Source: Streptomyces sp. SAT1
GTDB lineage: Bacteria > Actinomycetota > Actinomycetes > Streptomycetales > Streptomycetaceae
Reading direction: 5' to 3'
Assembly (NCBI RefSeq): GCF_001654495.1
Contig: NZ_CP015849.1
Span: 7,295,001 to 7,359,000 of the forward strand
Length of the DNA: 64,000 bases
Both the position numbers and the translations under genes were made by a program. Within the stretch, counting starts at the first letter, position 1; every line of letters starts with the position of its first letter. Under the pieces are notes generated by a model. That model saw nothing but the letters and a program-made list of their open reading frames with translations. It ran no database searches and was not told where the DNA came from. Shown one piece after another: positions 45,001 through 56,578 of this stretch.

Positions 45001-48000
45001 GTGGCGCCGCGACCGGGGCCAGGACCAGACGTTCGCGCACATCGAACTGGAGGGCCACGGCCGCGAGGGCCGCCATGTGGCCGCCGCCACCGGCGTCGAG
45101 CCGGAACTGTCGCGCACCGTCGGCTGGTTCACCACGCTCTTCCCCGTGACCGTCGACCCCGGCACGGCCGACGACCTCACCGACCCCGGCTACCTCGCCG
45201 CCGCGCTCAAGGCGGTCAAGGAGGACCTCGCCCGCGTGCCGGGCAACGGCGTCTCCTACGGCGCCCTGCGCCACCTGGCCGGTGCCGCCTTCACCGCCCC
45301 CGCGCCCCAGGTCCTCTTCAACTACCTGGGCCGCTTCGACGCGGGCGCGTCCGGGGACTGGCAACTGACCGGGGCCACCGGGCACCTGGGCGAGAAGCGC
45401 GACCCGGGCATGCGCCTGCCCCGCGTCCTGGAGTTCAACGCGATCGCCGAACCCGCCGCCGGCGGCGAGTACGAACTGGTCACCACCCTCACCTGGCCCG
45501 ACGGCATGTTCACCGACACGGACATCGACACGATCGGCGGCTACTTCCGTACGGCCCTCGCCGGGCTCGCCGCACTCGACGGCGGCGGTCACTCGCCCAG
45601 CGACTTCCCGCTGGTGCGGCTCACCCAGGACGACGTCGACGCCCTGGACGGCCCCGCGCTGCGCGACATCCTGCCCCTGACCCCGCTCCAGGAGGGCCTG
45701 TACTTCCACTCGGTCTTCGACGACGACTCCACCGGCAGCTACGTCGAACAGCAGGTGCTGACCCTGGAGGGCGAACTCGACGCCGACCGGCTCGCCGCCG
45801 CGGCCACCCGGCTGCTCGACCTGCACCCCAACCTGGCCGCGCGGTTCACCGCGCTCTCCGACGGCCGCGTCGTCTCCGTACTGGAGAGCGGGGCCCGCGC
45901 GCCGTTCACCGTGCTCGACCGGCCCGGCATCACCGACGAGGAGATCCGCGACCACGCCGAGCAGGACCGCCGCGCCGGATTCGACCTGGCCACCGGCCCG
46001 TTGATGCGGTACACGCTGTTCCGCGACGCGGCGGCCGGCCGCGACGTGCTGGTGCAGACCGTGCACCACATCGTCGCCGACGGCTGGTCCGTGCCGCCCA
46101 TGCTCCGCACCCTGCTCGCCGAGTACCACGCGCCGGGCACCGTGTATCCGGCGGGCGGCTACGCCGACCATGTCGCCTGGCTCGCCGGACGCGACGCCGA
46201 AGAGAGCGACCGGGTGTGGGACGCCGAACTGGCCGGGCTGCCCGGCCCGTCACTGGTCGCGGCGGACCACACCCCCTCCGGCCGGTTCGCCGACACCTCC
46301 GCGCGGCTGCCGCAGGACATCGACGCGGCCGCACGGGCCGCCGGAGCCACCCTGAGCGTGGCCGTGCACAGCGCCTGGGCCCTGACCCTGGGCGGCCTCC
46401 TGCACACCGGCGACGTGGTCTTCGGCTCCACCGTCTCCGGCCGCGACGCGGACGTCCCCGGCATCGGCGACATGATCGGGCTGTTCATCAACACCGTTCC
46501 GCTGCGGGCCCGTTGGGACGACGGGACCACGGCGGGCGAACTGCTCTCCTCGGTGCGCGCCCACCAGAGCGCGGTCCTCGCACACCAGCACGTCTCGCTC
46601 GCGCGGATCGGCCGCCGGGCCGGCGCCGGCCCCCTCTTCGACACCCTCGTGGTGTTCGACGTGGCGACCGACGTCTCCGCCCTGCGCCGCCCCGGCGACA
46701 CCCTCTCCGTCACCGGCATCGCCAACGAGGGCGCCCCGCACTACCCGCTGACCCTGGTCGTGGAGCGGACCCCCGACGGGCACCCGCGCTTCAACCTCAT
46801 CCACGACACCGCGCTGCTGCGGGAGAACGGCGCCCAGGACATCCTGCGCAGGTTCACCCGCATCCTCACCGGACTGCTCGACCGGCCGGACGCCCCCGTC
46901 GCCGACCTGCTGCCGGGGGAGACCCGGAGCGCTGCGCCGACCGAACCGACCACCCTGGGCGCCCTGTTCGACGCCGCCGCGCTCCGCGACCCGGCGGCCA
47001 CCGCCGTCACCGAGTGCGCCCTGGACGGCACCACCCGCTCGCTGACCTACGGCGAACTGGCCGAGGCGAAGGACACCCTGGCCGCCGCCCTGCGCGCGGC
47101 GGGAGTCAGGCCCGGCCGCCGCGTCGCCGTGGCCGTCCCCCGCTCCGTGGAACAGGTCGTCGCCCTGCTCGCGACCGTCTCCGCGGGCGGCGCCTATGTG
47201 CCGCTGGACACGGCCTATCCCGACGAACGCCTGGAGTACATCCTCGCCGACGCCGCCCCGCAGACCGTCCTCGTCGGCCCCGGGGAGCGGGACCGCTTCA
47301 CGGCGCTGCTGGAACGGGCGGGCGTCGCGGCCCGCGTCCTCGTGCAGGGCGACGCACCGCCGCAGGACCCCGCCGGGTCCGCCGCGCAGGAGGCCGGCCC
47401 GCACGATGCCGCCTACGTCATCTACACGTCCGGCTCCACCGGCCGGCCCAAGGGCGTCGTCGTCCCGCACTCCAGTGTGGTGGCGCTGCTCGCCAACACC
47501 CGCCGGGACATGGGCTTCGGCCCGGACGACGTATGGGTGCAGTTCCACTCGTACTCCTTCGACTTCGCGGTCTGGGAGCTGTGGGGCGCCCTGGTGCACG
47601 GCGGCGAACTGCTCGTCCCCGACTACGCGTTGACCCGCTCCCCGGTCGACTTCCACCGGCTGGTCCGCGAGCGCGGGGTGACCGTGCTCAACCAGACGCC
47701 CTCCGCCTTCCACCAGTTCACCGAGGCCGACCGGCAGGCGGGCCTGCCCCTGCCGGCGCTGCGCCGGATCATCTTCGGCGGCGAGGCGCTGGACCTCGCG
47801 CGGCTGCGCGGCTGGACCGAACGCCACGGCACCGCAGCGCCCGAACTGGTCAACATGTACGGCATCACCGAGACCACGGTCCATGTGACCCACCGGGTGC
47901 TCACCGGCGACGACTTCGGCTCCGACGGCGTCAGCCCCATCGGGGGCCCCGTCCCCGGCCTGGTCGCCCATCTGCTCGACGACCGGCTCCGGCCGGTGCC

Positions 48001-51000
48001 GCCCGGCCGGGAGGGCGCCATCTACGTGGCCGGTGACCAGGTGTCCCTCGGCTACCTGGGCCGTCCCGGGCTCACCGCGAGCCGGTTCGTGGCGAACCCG
48101 TTCGCCGCGGACGGCTCCCGCATGTACCACACGGGCGACCTCGCCCGCCGCGCCCTCGGCGGCGAGCTGGAGTTCACCGGCCGCGCCGACGACCAGGTGC
48201 AGCTCAAGGGCTTCCGCATCGAGCTGGGCGAGGTCGAGTCCGCCGTACGGGACCTCGACGGCGTGACCGACGCCGCCGTCACCGTCGCGGACAGCGGAGA
48301 CCACCTCGTCGCCCACGTCGTGGGCCGCGCACCCGCCGGCCTCACCGCGCTCCTCGCCGCGAAGCTGCCCGCGCACATGGTGCCGGGCCGCGTCCTGGCG
48401 GTGGACGCCCTGCCCCTGACCGTCAACGGCAAACTGGACCGCGAGGCCCTGGCCGAGCGGGCCGCCGCAGCGCGGACCGAGGAGGCTCCGGCGGCCGCCC
48501 CCGACTCCGTACTCTCCGCGCTGACCGCGCTGACCGGCATCTTCGCCGACACCCTGGACCAGCCGGGCGCCGACGCCGACACCGACTTCTTCGGCGCCGG
48601 CGGCGACAGCATCGTCGCCATCACCGTCGTCAACCGGGCCAGGGCGCTCGGCCTGCCGGTCACGCCCCGCGACGTGTTCCTGCTGAAGACACCGCGCGCG
48701 CTCGCCGGTGAGCTGGCCGCCCGCGCACCGCGGAGCGCGCAGGCCGCCGCGGCGCCCGCGCGGCGCGAGCACGGCCCGGTGCCGCCCACCCCGGTCATCC
48801 TGCGCCGGCGCGAACTGGGCGGCTCCCTGGACCGGTTCGCCCAGGCCAGGACCCTGGAGGTGCCCGACGGCATCGCCTACCGGGACATCGAGCGCGCCGC
48901 GAACGCCGTCCTGGCCGCCCACCCGGCCCTCGGGCTGCGGCTGAGCACCGAGCACGGCGTGTGGACGCTGCGCACCGGCCCCGCACGCGAGGCCACCGTC
49001 GTACGCGCGGACACGGCCGACGCCACCACTGCCGCCGACGAGGCCGCCGCCCGGCTCGACCCCGCGACCGGCGACCTCACCGCGTTCACCTGGCTCCCCG
49101 CCACCCGCACCCTGGTCGTCACCGTCCACCATCTCGCGGTCGACTCGGTGTCCTGGCTGATCCTGCTGGACGACCTGGCGGACGCCCTGCGCGGGCGGGA
49201 ACTCGCACCGCCGACCACGTCCTACGCCGAGTACGCCGAGGCACTCGTCCAGGAGTCCGCCGACACCACCGGCCTCGGCCACTGGATCGACATCCTCCGG
49301 GCACCCGCGCTGCTGCCCGCGACCGGCGCGCTGCGCGAGACCACCGCCGTCCTCGATCCCGGCACCAGCGACCGGGTGACGCGCACCGCGCCCGCCGCGC
49401 TCGGCGTCGCCCTCACCGAACTGCTCTGCGGCGCACTGCGCGCCGCGCTGACCCGGATCCAGCCGGCCCCCACCGATCTCGCGATCGACCTGGAGCGGCA
49501 CGGCCGCGTCCCCGTGCGCGAGGACCACGACTACACCCGCACGGTCGGCTGGTTCACCGCCATCGCCCCCGTACGGCTCACCGCGCACACCGACCCCGTC
49601 GCCGCGGCCCGCGAACTCGCCGAGCGACAGCCGGACGAGGCCGGGCATCTCGCCTACGGCCGGCTGCGCCACCTCAACGCGCAGACCGCCCCGCTGCTCA
49701 CCGCCCGCCCGCAGGTGCTCTTCAACTACCTCGGCCGGGGCGGCGAGTCCCAGGCTCCGCGCATCACCGGCGGCGGCCAGGGCAGCCCGTACGCCGTGGA
49801 GGTCAACGCCTGGACCGACGCGGCCACCGGCAGCCTGCACGCCGAATTCACCCTCGCCGAGGAGATCCCCGACGAGATCACCGCCCACTGGCTGCACGCC
49901 CTGGAGGGCATCGCGGACGCCGCCGCCACCGCCGAACGCACCGCACCGGTCACCCCGCTCCAGCGCGGACTGTTCTTCCAGGCCCAACTGGCGGGCGCGT
50001 CCGGGCACTACGTCGCCCAGAGCCACTTCGGCTTCGACCGGCGACTGGACACCGACGCGCTCGCCGAGGCCATGGCGGCCGTGATCGCCCGGCACCCCGC
50101 CGTCGGCGCCGCCTTCACCACCGACGACGACGGCAACCCGGTCCAGCTCCTCAGGGCGGGCCTGCGGGCGGCCGTCCGTACGGTCGAACTGTCCACCGAG
50201 GCGGACGTGCGGGACCTGTGCGCGCGCGACCGCGGCACCGGATTCGACCTGACCGATCCGCCCCTGATCCGGCTGACCGTGATCCGGCGGCCCGGCGGAC
50301 GCGACGACCTCCTCCTCAGCTACCACCTGCTGCTGTGGGACGGCTGGTCCCGCGCGATCGTGCTGCGCGACCTGTTCGCCGCCTACGAGGCCGTCCTCGC
50401 GGGCGAACAGCCGGACACCCACCCCGTCGCACCCGGCTTCGAGGACCACGCCCGGACCCTCGCCGCCAGGGACCAGGCCGCCTCGGAACGCTTCTGGGCC
50501 GAGCACCTGGCCGCGCTCCCGGGCCCGACCCTGCTCGCCGGACCCGCACCCGCCCTCTCGGCGGACCTGCCGCCCGCCCTCGTGCGCACCCTCACCGCCG
50601 AGCAGTCGGACCTGCTGCGGGAGGCGGCCAGGAAGCACGGCGTCACCCTCAACTCCGTCCTCACCGGCGCGTTCGGCCTGCTGCTGGGCGCACACACGGG
50701 CCGCGCCGACGCGGTGTTCGGCGTGACCGTCTCCGGCCGCGAGGGCGAGGGACTGGCCGACATCGTCGGAGTGCTGCTCAACACCGTGCCGATGTGGACC
50801 CGGGCCCGGCCCGACGACACGGTCGAGGACTACCTGACGGCGGTCCAGGCGTCCCGGGTCGCGGCCATGGAGCACGAACACCTCGGCCTCGGCGAGATCC
50901 AGCGGGCCGGCGGCCACGACACCCTGTTCGACAACCTCTTCGTGCTCCAGAACTTCCTGGACCTGGACGCCTTCGCCGAGATGAACGCCCGCCACGGCAT

Positions 51001-52999
51001 CACCGCCGTGCGCTCCGACGACTCCACCCACTACCCGTTCACCTGGGTCGTCACCCCCGGCGACCGGCTCACGATCAAGTTGGAGCACCGCCACGGCGAC
51101 AGCGACGGCGCCCGCCGCCTCCTCGACGGCTACGTGCGCGTGCTGGAGGACCTGGCCACGGCGAGCGGACCGGTGGGCGCCCTGCGCGGCTTCGGTCCCG
51201 AGCCCGAGCCGGCCGTCCGCACGGACATCGGCACGGACACCGTCGTCGACCGGTTCGACGCGGCGGCCGACCGCGCCCCGCGGCGCACCGCGCTCGTCTC
51301 GCACGGCCGCAGCATGACGTTCGCCGAACTCCGCGACCGCAGCCGGGCACTGGCGGGCGTGCTCGCCGGACGCGGCATCGGACCCGAGCGGACCGTGGCC
51401 CTCGCCCTCCCGCGCTCCCTCGACTCGATCGTCGCCCTGTTCGCCGTGCTGCGCACCGGAGCCGCGTACGTGCCGCTGGAGCTGGACCACCCCGACGAGC
51501 GGATCGCCTCGATCGTCGCCGACGCCCGCCCCGACGTGACCCTCACCGTCAGCACCGTGTCGCCCCGGCTCACCGGCGACCTGATCGAACTCGACCGGCC
51601 GCTCCCGCCGGCCGTGCCGTTCGTGACGTTCGCGCCGGACGACCCGGACCGCCTGCGGCACCCGGCGTACACGATCTACACCTCCGGTTCCACCGGGCGG
51701 CCCAAGGGCGTCGTGACCGAGTACGCCGGTCTCACCAACATGCTCGTCAACCACCGGCGCCGTGTCTTCGGTCCGGTGCTGGCCGGCCACGGCGACCGGG
51801 TCTTCCGGATCGCCCACACCGTGTCCTTCGCCTTCGACATGTCGTGGGAGGAGCTGCTGTGGCTGGCCGACGGCCACGAGGTGCACATCTGCGACGAGGA
51901 GCTGCGCCGCGACGCGCCCGCCCTGGTCGCGTACTGCCGTGAGCACGCCGTCGACGTCGTCAACGTGACCCCCACGTACGCCCAGCAGCTGGTGGCCGAG
52001 GGACTGCTCGACACCCCGGACCGGCGTCCCGCGCTGGTCCTGCTGGGCGGCGAGGCGGTCACCCCGGCCCTGTGGCAGCGGCTCGCCGACACCGAGGGCA
52101 CCGTCGGCTACAACCTGTACGGACCCACCGAATACACCATCAACACCCTGGGCGTGGGCACCTTCGAGTGCCAGGACCCGGTGGTGGGCACGGCGATCGA
52201 CAACACCGACGTGTTCGTGCTGGACCCGTGGCTGCGACCGCTGCCGGACGGGGTGCCCGGCGAGCTGTACGTCTCGGGCATCGGCATCGCCCGCGGCTAC
52301 CTCGGCCAGAGCGCGCAGACCGCGCACCGCTTCGTCGCCTCGCCCTTCGGCCGGCCCGGCGAACGCATGTACCGCACCGGCGACCTCGTGGTCCGGCGGC
52401 CCGACGGCCATCTGGCCTACCTCGGCCGCACCGACCAGCAGGTCAAGATCCGCGGTCACCGGGTCGAACTCGGCGAGGTCGAGGCGGCGTTCGCCGCCCA
52501 TCCGGCGGTACGCTTCACCGCCGCCGTCGCCCAGCCGGACCCGCAGGCCGACGGCGCCCACCGGCTGGCCGCCTACCTGGTGCTCGACGGCGCCGGCCTG
52601 GCGACCGTCGCCGCCGAGGTGGGCGCCGCGCTGCCGGACTTCCTGCGCCCGACCCACTACGCCGAGGTCGACCGCATCCCGCTCACCGTCAACGGCAAGG
52701 CCGACACCAGGGCCCTGCCCGAGCCCCGGCCGCTGGGAGCGCTGACCACCGGGGGCGAGCGCCGCCCGCGGACCGGGACCGAGACACTGGTCTGCGAGTG
52801 TTTCGCCGAGGCCCTGGACCTGGACGACGAGGAGGTGAGCGCGGTGAGCGACTTCGTGTCGCTCGGCGGCCACTCCATGCTCGCCGTCCGCCTGAACGGG
52901 CTGCTCCGCCGCGAGTTCGGACCCGTGATCACCATCCGCGACCTGTTCACCCTGCGCACCCCGGAAGCGATTGCCCGCCACCTCGATGACCACTCCTGA
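42083..52999 (+). CDS. cchH: Three-module coelichelin NRPS (A-PCP-E / C-A-PCP-E / C-A-PCP)
   Basis: A 3638-residue synthetase. Module 1: A (about 140-640), PCP (LGGDS near 677), E (HHVVVDG near 849). Module 2: C (HHIVADG near 1328), A (1620-2126), PCP (AGGDS near 2170), E (HHLAVDS near 2347). Module 3: C (near 2621-3050), A (3053-3546), PCP (LGGHS near 3593). No thioesterase. Pocket codes read by hand are DINYWGGIGK (formyl-hydroxyornithine), DFWNIGMVHK (threonine, one change from the standard code) and DMENLGLINK (hydroxyornithine). This matches coelichelin: formyl-hOrn, allo-Thr, hOrn, with module 1 thought to be used twice. In module 3 C the motif reads HLLLWDG: the catalytic second His is Leu. 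Confidence 0.97.
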   Translation: MMEPSARLVQISSTRLADVRRRIGEHSDRTIAEACAIALSYWATDRSPDGIDLAPGTLFADVLGWVRNGGGAPRGWEVDEAPDGMRVAVPEGVSPSRAQLTLDDLADFPDRPLGSIGPSGTAERLRTLAAWNDTAAERVRPTVVEMFREQARLRPDAVAVVDEHRSLTYREAARLSAQLAHHLIARGLTAEQVVGISLERSADMVIGLLGVLQAGCAFVPLDPQWPAARRAVVIADAQVVVQLNASGEHDAAEPPAVAVGLDDWRHGSQPDEAPRTTIPGGALAYVIFTSGSTGRPKGAMIRHEAISERLLWQSGEILGFGHDDASLFKAPLSFDISVNEIFLPLVCGGRLVVLRPGGERDPHHLLSVIAGQRVTFTYLVSSMLDVLLEIAGDSGRLDSLRHVWCGGEVLTPELYERFRTRLDIPMYHGYGPAETTIGVSHVIYRGAAERLSTSIGRANPNTQLYVLDEELRPVPVGVGGELYVGGFLLGRGYVNAPGLTATRFVANPFADDGSRLYRTGDLARFAPDGSLDFLGRADNQVKIRGMRLELEDVEAGLAEHPGVRHTCVVARKNSAGGTCLVGYVIPAAGHEGLRAAEVRSWAAGHLVEYMVPAHIVVLPEFPLTPNGKLDRRALPEPEIATGPTVRPVTDEERVVCAAVASLLRLEEVGVDQDFFQLGGDSILAISLLSALRDAGLYVTAGQIFAHSVLGALAAVAGREDVTGVDHGDVPTGPVTGSPVVQWLGGTTDAIDGFVQSVVLNTPAQLTADALDTVLTAVVARHDMLRARLVRGERWSFDIPAVGTARAHWQESDRPLEECVALATGGLDPDGGIMLRAVWRRAARQLVLVAHHVVVDGVSWRVLMDDLATAWRRCAAGEPVELPAVGTSFRRWTQLLESADFGRDRAYYERPLPGPDAPLGRRALSGADTVARERSRTVTVGPDTTAALLGEVPARFHAGVNDVLLTALAVTLARWRRDRGQDQTFAHIELEGHGREGRHVAAATGVEPELSRTVGWFTTLFPVTVDPGTADDLTDPGYLAAALKAVKEDLARVPGNGVSYGALRHLAGAAFTAPAPQVLFNYLGRFDAGASGDWQLTGATGHLGEKRDPGMRLPRVLEFNAIAEPAAGGEYELVTTLTWPDGMFTDTDIDTIGGYFRTALAGLAALDGGGHSPSDFPLVRLTQDDVDALDGPALRDILPLTPLQEGLYFHSVFDDDSTGSYVEQQVLTLEGELDADRLAAAATRLLDLHPNLAARFTALSDGRVVSVLESGARAPFTVLDRPGITDEEIRDHAEQDRRAGFDLATGPLMRYTLFRDAAAGRDVLVQTVHHIVADGWSVPPMLRTLLAEYHAPGTVYPAGGYADHVAWLAGRDAEESDRVWDAELAGLPGPSLVAADHTPSGRFADTSARLPQDIDAAARAAGATLSVAVHSAWALTLGGLLHTGDVVFGSTVSGRDADVPGIGDMIGLFINTVPLRARWDDGTTAGELLSSVRAHQSAVLAHQHVSLARIGRRAGAGPLFDTLVVFDVATDVSALRRPGDTLSVTGIANEGAPHYPLTLVVERTPDGHPRFNLIHDTALLRENGAQDILRRFTRILTGLLDRPDAPVADLLPGETRSAAPTEPTTLGALFDAAALRDPAATAVTECALDGTTRSLTYGELAEAKDTLAAALRAAGVRPGRRVAVAVPRSVEQVVALLATVSAGGAYVPLDTAYPDERLEYILADAAPQTVLVGPGERDRFTALLERAGVAARVLVQGDAPPQDPAGSAAQEAGPHDAAYVIYTSGSTGRPKGVVVPHSSVVALLANTRRDMGFGPDDVWVQFHSYSFDFAVWELWGALVHGGELLVPDYALTRSPVDFHRLVRERGVTVLNQTPSAFHQFTEADRQAGLPLPALRRIIFGGEALDLARLRGWTERHGTAAPELVNMYGITETTVHVTHRVLTGDDFGSDGVSPIGGPVPGLVAHLLDDRLRPVPPGREGAIYVAGDQVSLGYLGRPGLTASRFVANPFAADGSRMYHTGDLARRALGGELEFTGRADDQVQLKGFRIELGEVESAVRDLDGVTDAAVTVADSGDHLVAHVVGRAPAGLTALLAAKLPAHMVPGRVLAVDALPLTVNGKLDREALAERAAAARTEEAPAAAPDSVLSALTALTGIFADTLDQPGADADTDFFGAGGDSIVAITVVNRARALGLPVTPRDVFLLKTPRALAGELAARAPRSAQAAAAPARREHGPVPPTPVILRRRELGGSLDRFAQARTLEVPDGIAYRDIERAANAVLAAHPALGLRLSTEHGVWTLRTGPAREATVVRADTADATTAADEAAARLDPATGDLTAFTWLPATRTLVVTVHHLAVDSVSWLILLDDLADALRGRELAPPTTSYAEYAEALVQESADTTGLGHWIDILRAPALLPATGALRETTAVLDPGTSDRVTRTAPAALGVALTELLCGALRAALTRIQPAPTDLAIDLERHGRVPVREDHDYTRTVGWFTAIAPVRLTAHTDPVAAARELAERQPDEAGHLAYGRLRHLNAQTAPLLTARPQVLFNYLGRGGESQAPRITGGGQGSPYAVEVNAWTDAATGSLHAEFTLAEEIPDEITAHWLHALEGIADAAATAERTAPVTPLQRGLFFQAQLAGASGHYVAQSHFGFDRRLDTDALAEAMAAVIARHPAVGAAFTTDDDGNPVQLLRAGLRAAVRTVELSTEADVRDLCARDRGTGFDLTDPPLIRLTVIRRPGGRDDLLLSYHLLLWDGWSRAIVLRDLFAAYEAVLAGEQPDTHPVAPGFEDHARTLAARDQAASERFWAEHLAALPGPTLLAGPAPALSADLPPALVRTLTAEQSDLLREAARKHGVTLNSVLTGAFGLLLGAHTGRADAVFGVTVSGREGEGLADIVGVLLNTVPMWTRARPDDTVEDYLTAVQASRVAAMEHEHLGLGEIQRAGGHDTLFDNLFVLQNFLDLDAFAEMNARHGITAVRSDDSTHYPFTWVVTPGDRLTIKLEHRHGDSDGARRLLDGYVRVLEDLATASGPVGALRGFGPEPEPAVRTDIGTDTVVDRFDAAADRAPRRTALVSHGRSMTFAELRDRSRALAGVLAGRGIGPERTVALALPRSLDSIVALFAVLRTGAAYVPLELDHPDERIASIVADARPDVTLTVSTVSPRLTGDLIELDRPLPPAVPFVTFAPDDPDRLRHPAYTIYTSGSTGRPKGVVTEYAGLTNMLVNHRRRVFGPVLAGHGDRVFRIAHTVSFAFDMSWEELLWLADGHEVHICDEELRRDAPALVAYCREHAVDVVNVTPTYAQQLVAEGLLDTPDRRPALVLLGGEAVTPALWQRLADTEGTVGYNLYGPTEYTINTLGVGTFECQDPVVGTAIDNTDVFVLDPWLRPLPDGVPGELYVSGIGIARGYLGQSAQTAHRFVASPFGRPGERMYRTGDLVVRRPDGHLAYLGRTDQQVKIRGHRVELGEVEAAFAAHPAVRFTAAVAQPDPQADGAHRLAAYLVLDGAGLATVAAEVGAALPDFLRPTHYAEVDRIPLTVNGKADTRALPEPRPLGALTTGGERRPRTGTETLVCECFAEALDLDDEEVSAVSDFVSLGGHSMLAVRLNGLLRREFGPVITIRDLFTLRTPEAIARHLDDHS

Positions 53000-54689
53000 C
53001 GTCCAGCGGTCCCGCGCCCAGGGATCCGGCATCCTCCGCACCGCCGTGCGCCGCAACGTGGGCGCGATGGCCTGGGGCACCCTCCTGATGGGGCTGTACC
53101 AGGCGGGCGAGACCGCCTTCCCGATCGCACTCGGCCTGATCGTCGACCACACCCTGCGGCACCGGAGCGCGGCGGCGCTCGGCCTGTCGGTCGCGGCGCT
53201 CGCCGTGATCGTCACGACCGTGTCGCTGTCGTGGCGCTTCGGGATGCGCGTCCTCCAGAAGGCCAACACGACCGAGGCGCACCGCTGGAGGGTGCGGGTC
53301 GCGGCCTGCGGCCTCCAGCCGGTGGCCCGGGACACCGGCCTCAAGTCCGGCGAGGTGCTGACCATCGCCACCGAGGACGCCGACCAGACCGCCGACATCG
53401 TGGAGGTGGTCCCCATGCTGGTCAGCTCCCTGGTCTCGGTGCTGATCGCGGCGGTCACCCTGAGCCTGGCGAGCCTCCGGCTCGGCCTGCTCGTCCTGGT
53501 GGGCACCGTCGCCATCCTCTCGGTGCTCAGCGTGATGTCCCGGCGCATCGGCACCAGCACCAAGGAGCAGCAGGCCCGGGTGGCACGAGCGGGCGCGAAG
53601 GTCGCCGACCTGATCATCGGCCTGCGCCCGCTGCACGGCTTCGGCGGCAACCACGCGGCGTTCCTGTCCTACCGGAAGGTCAGCCAGGAGGCCAGGCAGC
53701 AGGCGGTCACCGTGGCCCGGGTGAACGGTCTCTACGCGGGCGCCGCGCTGGGCCTGAACGCCGCCCTCGCCGCCTCGGTGACGCTGACCGCCGGGTGGCT
53801 GGCCCTCGACGGGCGGATCAGCATCGGGGAACTGGTCACGGCCGTCGGTCTGGCGCAGTTCATCATGGAACCGCTCAAGCTTTTCTCGGACATGCCCAAG
53901 TACGTCATGATGGCGCGCGCCTCGGCCGAGCGGATGGCCCTGGTGCTGTCCGGGCCGCCGGTGACGGCCCCGGGGACCGGCCGCCCGGACCCGGGCGGGG
54001 ACCTGGAGGTCGACGGCGTCCGGTACGGGTCCCTGCGCGGCGTGGGGTTCCGGGTCCCGGCGGGCTCCTTCACGGCGATCGCGGCCCACCAGCCGCGCGC
54101 GGCGGGCGAACTGACCTCGATCCTGGCCCTGTCCGTCCCGCCGGACGCCTACGAGGGGACGGTGCGCGTCGGCGGGCGGCGGCTCGCGGAGCTGTCGGTC
54201 GAGTCGGTCCGCGAGCACCTCCTCGTGAACCCGTACGACGGCGAGATCTTCGCCGGCACCCTCCGCTCGAACATCGACCCGTCCGGGACGAGCCGCATGG
54301 TGGCCGAGGCGGTCGAGGCGTCCCTGCTGACCGACGTCGTCGCCCTGCACCGGGAGGGGCTGGACCACGAGGTCCGCGACCGCGGCTCGAACCTCTCCGG
54401 CGGCCAGCGCCAACGGCTCTCCCTGGCGCGGGCGCTGGCCGCCGACAGCGACGTCCTGGTGCTGCACGACCCGACGACGGCGGTGGACGCCGTGACCGAG
54501 CAGCTCGTCGCGCGCAACATCGCGCGGCTGCGCCGGGGCCGTACCACCGTCGTCGTCACCACCAGCCCGGCCCTGCTGGACGCCGCCGACCGGGTCCTCG
54601 TCCTGGACGGCGGGGTCGTCACCGCCCGGGGCACCCACCGCGAACTCCTGGCGAGCGACGAGGCGTACCGCCTGGCCGTGACGAGGTGA
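52986..54689 (+). CDS. cchI: ABC exporter half-transporter (intact signature, degenerate Walker sites)
   Basis: A 567-residue half-transporter with an N-terminal membrane domain. Its ATPase has an intact signature ([16 protein letters not shown]). Walker A is lost ([13 protein letters not shown], no GKT), Walker B reads [12 protein letters not shown] (Asp to His and Glu to Asp), the Q-loop Gln is replaced (LLVNPYDG), and the switch His is Thr (VVTTSPAL). It is therefore the complement of CchG. It starts 14 bases inside the end of cchH, so it is made with the synthetase. Confidence 0.9.
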   Translation: MTTPDVQRSRAQGSGILRTAVRRNVGAMAWGTLLMGLYQAGETAFPIALGLIVDHTLRHRSAAALGLSVAALAVIVTTVSLSWRFGMRVLQKANTTEAHRWRVRVAACGLQPVARDTGLKSGEVLTIATEDADQTADIVEVVPMLVSSLVSVLIAAVTLSLASLRLGLLVLVGTVAILSVLSVMSRRIGTSTKEQQARVARAGAKVADLIIGLRPLHGFGGNHAAFLSYRKVSQEARQQAVTVARVNGLYAGAALGLNAALAASVTLTAGWLALDGRISIGELVTAVGLAQFIMEPLKLFSDMPKYVMMARASAERMALVLSGPPVTAPGTGRPDPGGDLEVDGVRYGSLRGVGFRVPAGSFTAIAAHQPRAAGELTSILALSVPPDAYEGTVRVGGRRLAELSVESVREHLLVNPYDGEIFAGTLRSNIDPSGTSRMVAEAVEASLLTDVVALHREGLDHEVRDRGSNLSGGQRQRLSLARALAADSDVLVLHDPTTAVDAVTEQLVARNIARLRRGRTTVVVTTSPALLDAADRVLVLDGGVVTARGTHRELLASDEAYRLAVTR

Positions 54690-54758
54690 GCGGCCCGGCC
54701 GGATCCCCGGGGGCCCGGGGCGCGCGGCGGTCCGCCGGTGACCCGGGCCCCGCGCCCG

Positions 54759-55874
54759 TCAGCCCAGCGCCCAGGCGACATCCCTGAGCAGGGAGTGCCG
54801 CCAGCCCGCCCGGTCATGGTGCGAGGCCGATCTGGACACCCGTACGGTCGCACCGGAGCGCCGGGTCAGGTCCTCGACCAGCTCGCAGTGGGGGCGCATA
54901 CGTGTCTCGTGCTCGCCCAGGTCGAAGGCGATCCTCAGTCCGGCCGGGGCGGGCCGCTCGCGCAGCCGCGCGGCGACGGTGCCGCCGACCGGGCCGCCCA
55001 GCGGGTCCGGCAGCTCCATGGCCCCGGGCGTCCACCAGAACGAGCCCGACTGGCACGCGACGCGGGACACCAGCTCCGGGAACTCCAGCGCCGCGTACAG
55101 CGCGCTCAGCCCGCCCAGACTCTGCCCGGCGACCACCAGGCGGTCCGGGTCGGCGGGCACCCCGCTGTCCGCCACCAGCGGCAGCAACTCCTCCCGCACC
55201 GACTCCCACAGCTCGGGCCGGCACCCGAACTCGGCGGGCCGGTCCCGGGACGGCACGAAGACCAGCGTGACCGCGGGCACGTCACCGGCGGCGACGGCCG
55301 CGTCGAACGCCGCCATGGCCGGATGCAGGTAGAGCCAGTCGTCGCCGTCCAGCAGTAGGACCACCGGGCCGCCGCCGCCCACCGGATGGACCCGCACCGT
55401 CCGCCGCCCGCCCAGCCGCCCGGCGGGCCAGCGGATCCGGGTGCGGGGCAGCGGCAGCACGTCGCCGGCGCCGACGGACGGCCAGTGCGGCTGCGGGGGA
55501 GCGTCCGGTGTGGCGGTCACGGACCGGTCGCCGCCCATCCCGACGGGGTTGAGCGGATCGGCGCAGGAGATGTCGCCCGCCACGAACCGGTAGGTCGCCC
55601 GGAACCGCGCGGGCAGGGGCACCTGGGCGTACCAGCAGTCCGTGTCGCGCCACCGGACCAGCGGCACCGGGTCCGGCCAGCTCTCGAACGCGACGACCGC
55701 CGGACCGCCGCGCCGCAGGAACAGGGTGAGCCAGCCGCCGTCGCCGGACGGCACGGGCACGGGAGCCGCGGCGGCCCAGAACGCGTCGGTGCCGGGTGTA
55801 CCGGACAGTCCGAACGCGGCGAAGGGGCTCTGCGTGCCGTCCGCGTCCGGGACCCGTTCGACTGGACGACGCAT
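54759..55874 (-). CDS. cchJ: Siderophore esterase/thioesterase (Fes/IroD family)
   Basis: A 371-residue alpha/beta-hydrolase of the enterochelin-esterase family. An N-terminal domain (residues about 40-150) precedes the hydrolase, with GQSLGGLSALYAAL carrying the nucleophile serine and LGEHETRMRPHCELVEDL near the acid/His region. In coelichelin clusters CchJ is proposed to release the peptide, as the NRPS has no thioesterase, or to hydrolyse the ferric complex after uptake. AAGGAG precedes the ATG at 55874. It diverges from the MbtH gene and shares one iron box with it. Confidence 0.9.
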   Translation of the reverse strand: MRRPVERVPDADGTQSPFAAFGLSGTPGTDAFWAAAAPVPVPSGDGGWLTLFLRRGGPAVVAFESWPDPVPLVRWRDTDCWYAQVPLPARFRATYRFVAGDISCADPLNPVGMGGDRSVTATPDAPPQPHWPSVGAGDVLPLPRTRIRWPAGRLGGRRTVRVHPVGGGGPVVLLLDGDDWLYLHPAMAAFDAAVAAGDVPAVTLVFVPSRDRPAEFGCRPELWESVREELLPLVADSGVPADPDRLVVAGQSLGGLSALYAALEFPELVSRVACQSGSFWWTPGAMELPDPLGGPVGGTVAARLRERPAPAGLRIAFDLGEHETRMRPHCELVEDLTRRSGATVRVSRSASHHDRAGWRHSLLRDVAWALG

Positions 55875-55917
55875 CGGTGTCTCCTTGTGAGGGGAAAGAG
55901 GGAACGTTAAGCTGCGA

Positions 55918-55936
55918 TTAGGCGAGCCTAACCTAA
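55918..55936. promoter_or_regulatory. Iron box between cchJ and cchK
   Basis: TTAGGCGAGCCTAACCTAA, a strong match, lies 43 bp from cchJ and about 93 bp from the MbtH gene. A single site can serve both divergent promoters. Confidence 0.88.
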
Positions 55937-56029
55937 GTGTGTGGCCGCCTCTGTTGCCGAACCCATCCCCGACCGAGCACCCCGTGGACATGGCGCCCGC
56001 CGTCCCAACGGGCCAGGAGGAAACCGGAC

Positions 56030-56242
56030 ATGAGCACCAACCCGTTCGACGACGCCGACGGCCGCTTCCTGGTCCTGGTGAACGACGAGGGCCAGCACTC
56101 GCTCTGGCCGTCCTTCGCCGCGGTGCCCGGAGGGTGGACGGTCGCCCTGGAGGAGACCACCCGCGACGCCTGCCTGGAGTACGTCGAGACCCACTGGACC
56201 GATCTGCGCCCCCGCTCCCTCGCCGAAGCCGCCGACGCCTGA
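56030..56242 (+). CDS. cchK: MbtH-family protein
   Basis: A 70-residue MbtH-like protein, a chaperone/activator that binds adenylation domains. The family core is plain: [18 protein letters not shown], then [15 protein letters not shown] with conserved tryptophans, and WTDLRPRSL. It likely activates one or more A domains of CchH and could serve other NRPS proteins in the cell, including the discrete A protein of the azabicycle cluster. AGGAGG is nine bases upstream of the ATG. Confidence 0.96.
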   Translation: MSTNPFDDADGRFLVLVNDEGQHSLWPSFAAVPGGWTVALEETTRDACLEYVETHWTDLRPRSLAEAADA

Positions 56243-56259
56243 CCGGAAGCGGGACAACC

Positions 56260-56490
56260 ATGAGCAGCCCGACGGACGTCCTGGAGCGGTACGCCCACCT
56301 CTGGGAGGAGCCCGACGTCCTGCCCCGCTGGATCATCTGGCGCGCGGACGCGGGGGAGACCTTCGTCTTCGACCGGCACCTCAACATCCCCGTCGACGTG
56401 GACGACACGTCGCTCGCCGAGGTCCTGCGCCGGATGCGCGAGGCCGGGGCGCCGGAGACGGACTCCTATCCCGGGCGGCGCTGCGGCTAG
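56260..56490 (+). CDS. Small uncharacterised protein downstream of cchK
   Basis: A 76-residue acidic, Trp-rich protein (LWEEPDVLPRWIIWRADAGETFVF). It begins 17 bases after the MbtH stop, so it is probably in the same iron-regulated transcript. I recognise no family. Its size and tryptophans hint at a small partner protein, but that is only an impression. GC skew and codon use look coding, with G/C at nearly all third positions. A strong terminator follows. Confidence 0.7.
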   Translation: MSSPTDVLERYAHLWEEPDVLPRWIIWRADAGETFVFDRHLNIPVDVDDTSLAEVLRRMREAGAPETDSYPGRRCG

Positions 56491-56509
56491 CGCCCCGGCG
56501 GCCCGGACA

Positions 56510-56545
56510 TGACGGTGGCCCCGCCCTCGGGCGGGGCCACCGTCA
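56510..56545. terminator. Strong hairpin terminator, probably bidirectional
   Basis: A perfect 17-bp inverted repeat (TGACGGTGGCCCCGCCC and its complement, with two bases TC between) stands between the cchK operon and the convergent argB-type gene. There is no U-tract, as is common in Streptomyces. Confidence 0.9.
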
Positions 56546-56578
56546 CGTCCGGGTGGTCACACGTCGCGTTACGTGCCG

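Noticed and set aside
46250-53650. Very long antisense open frame opposite the NRPS gene (about 2466 codons), and a second one (about 1375 codons) at 42044-46171
   Set aside because: Antisense open frames are a by-product of extreme GC at third positions; both translate to low-complexity Gly/Arg/Val sequence without motifs, while the plus strand is a clear NRPS.
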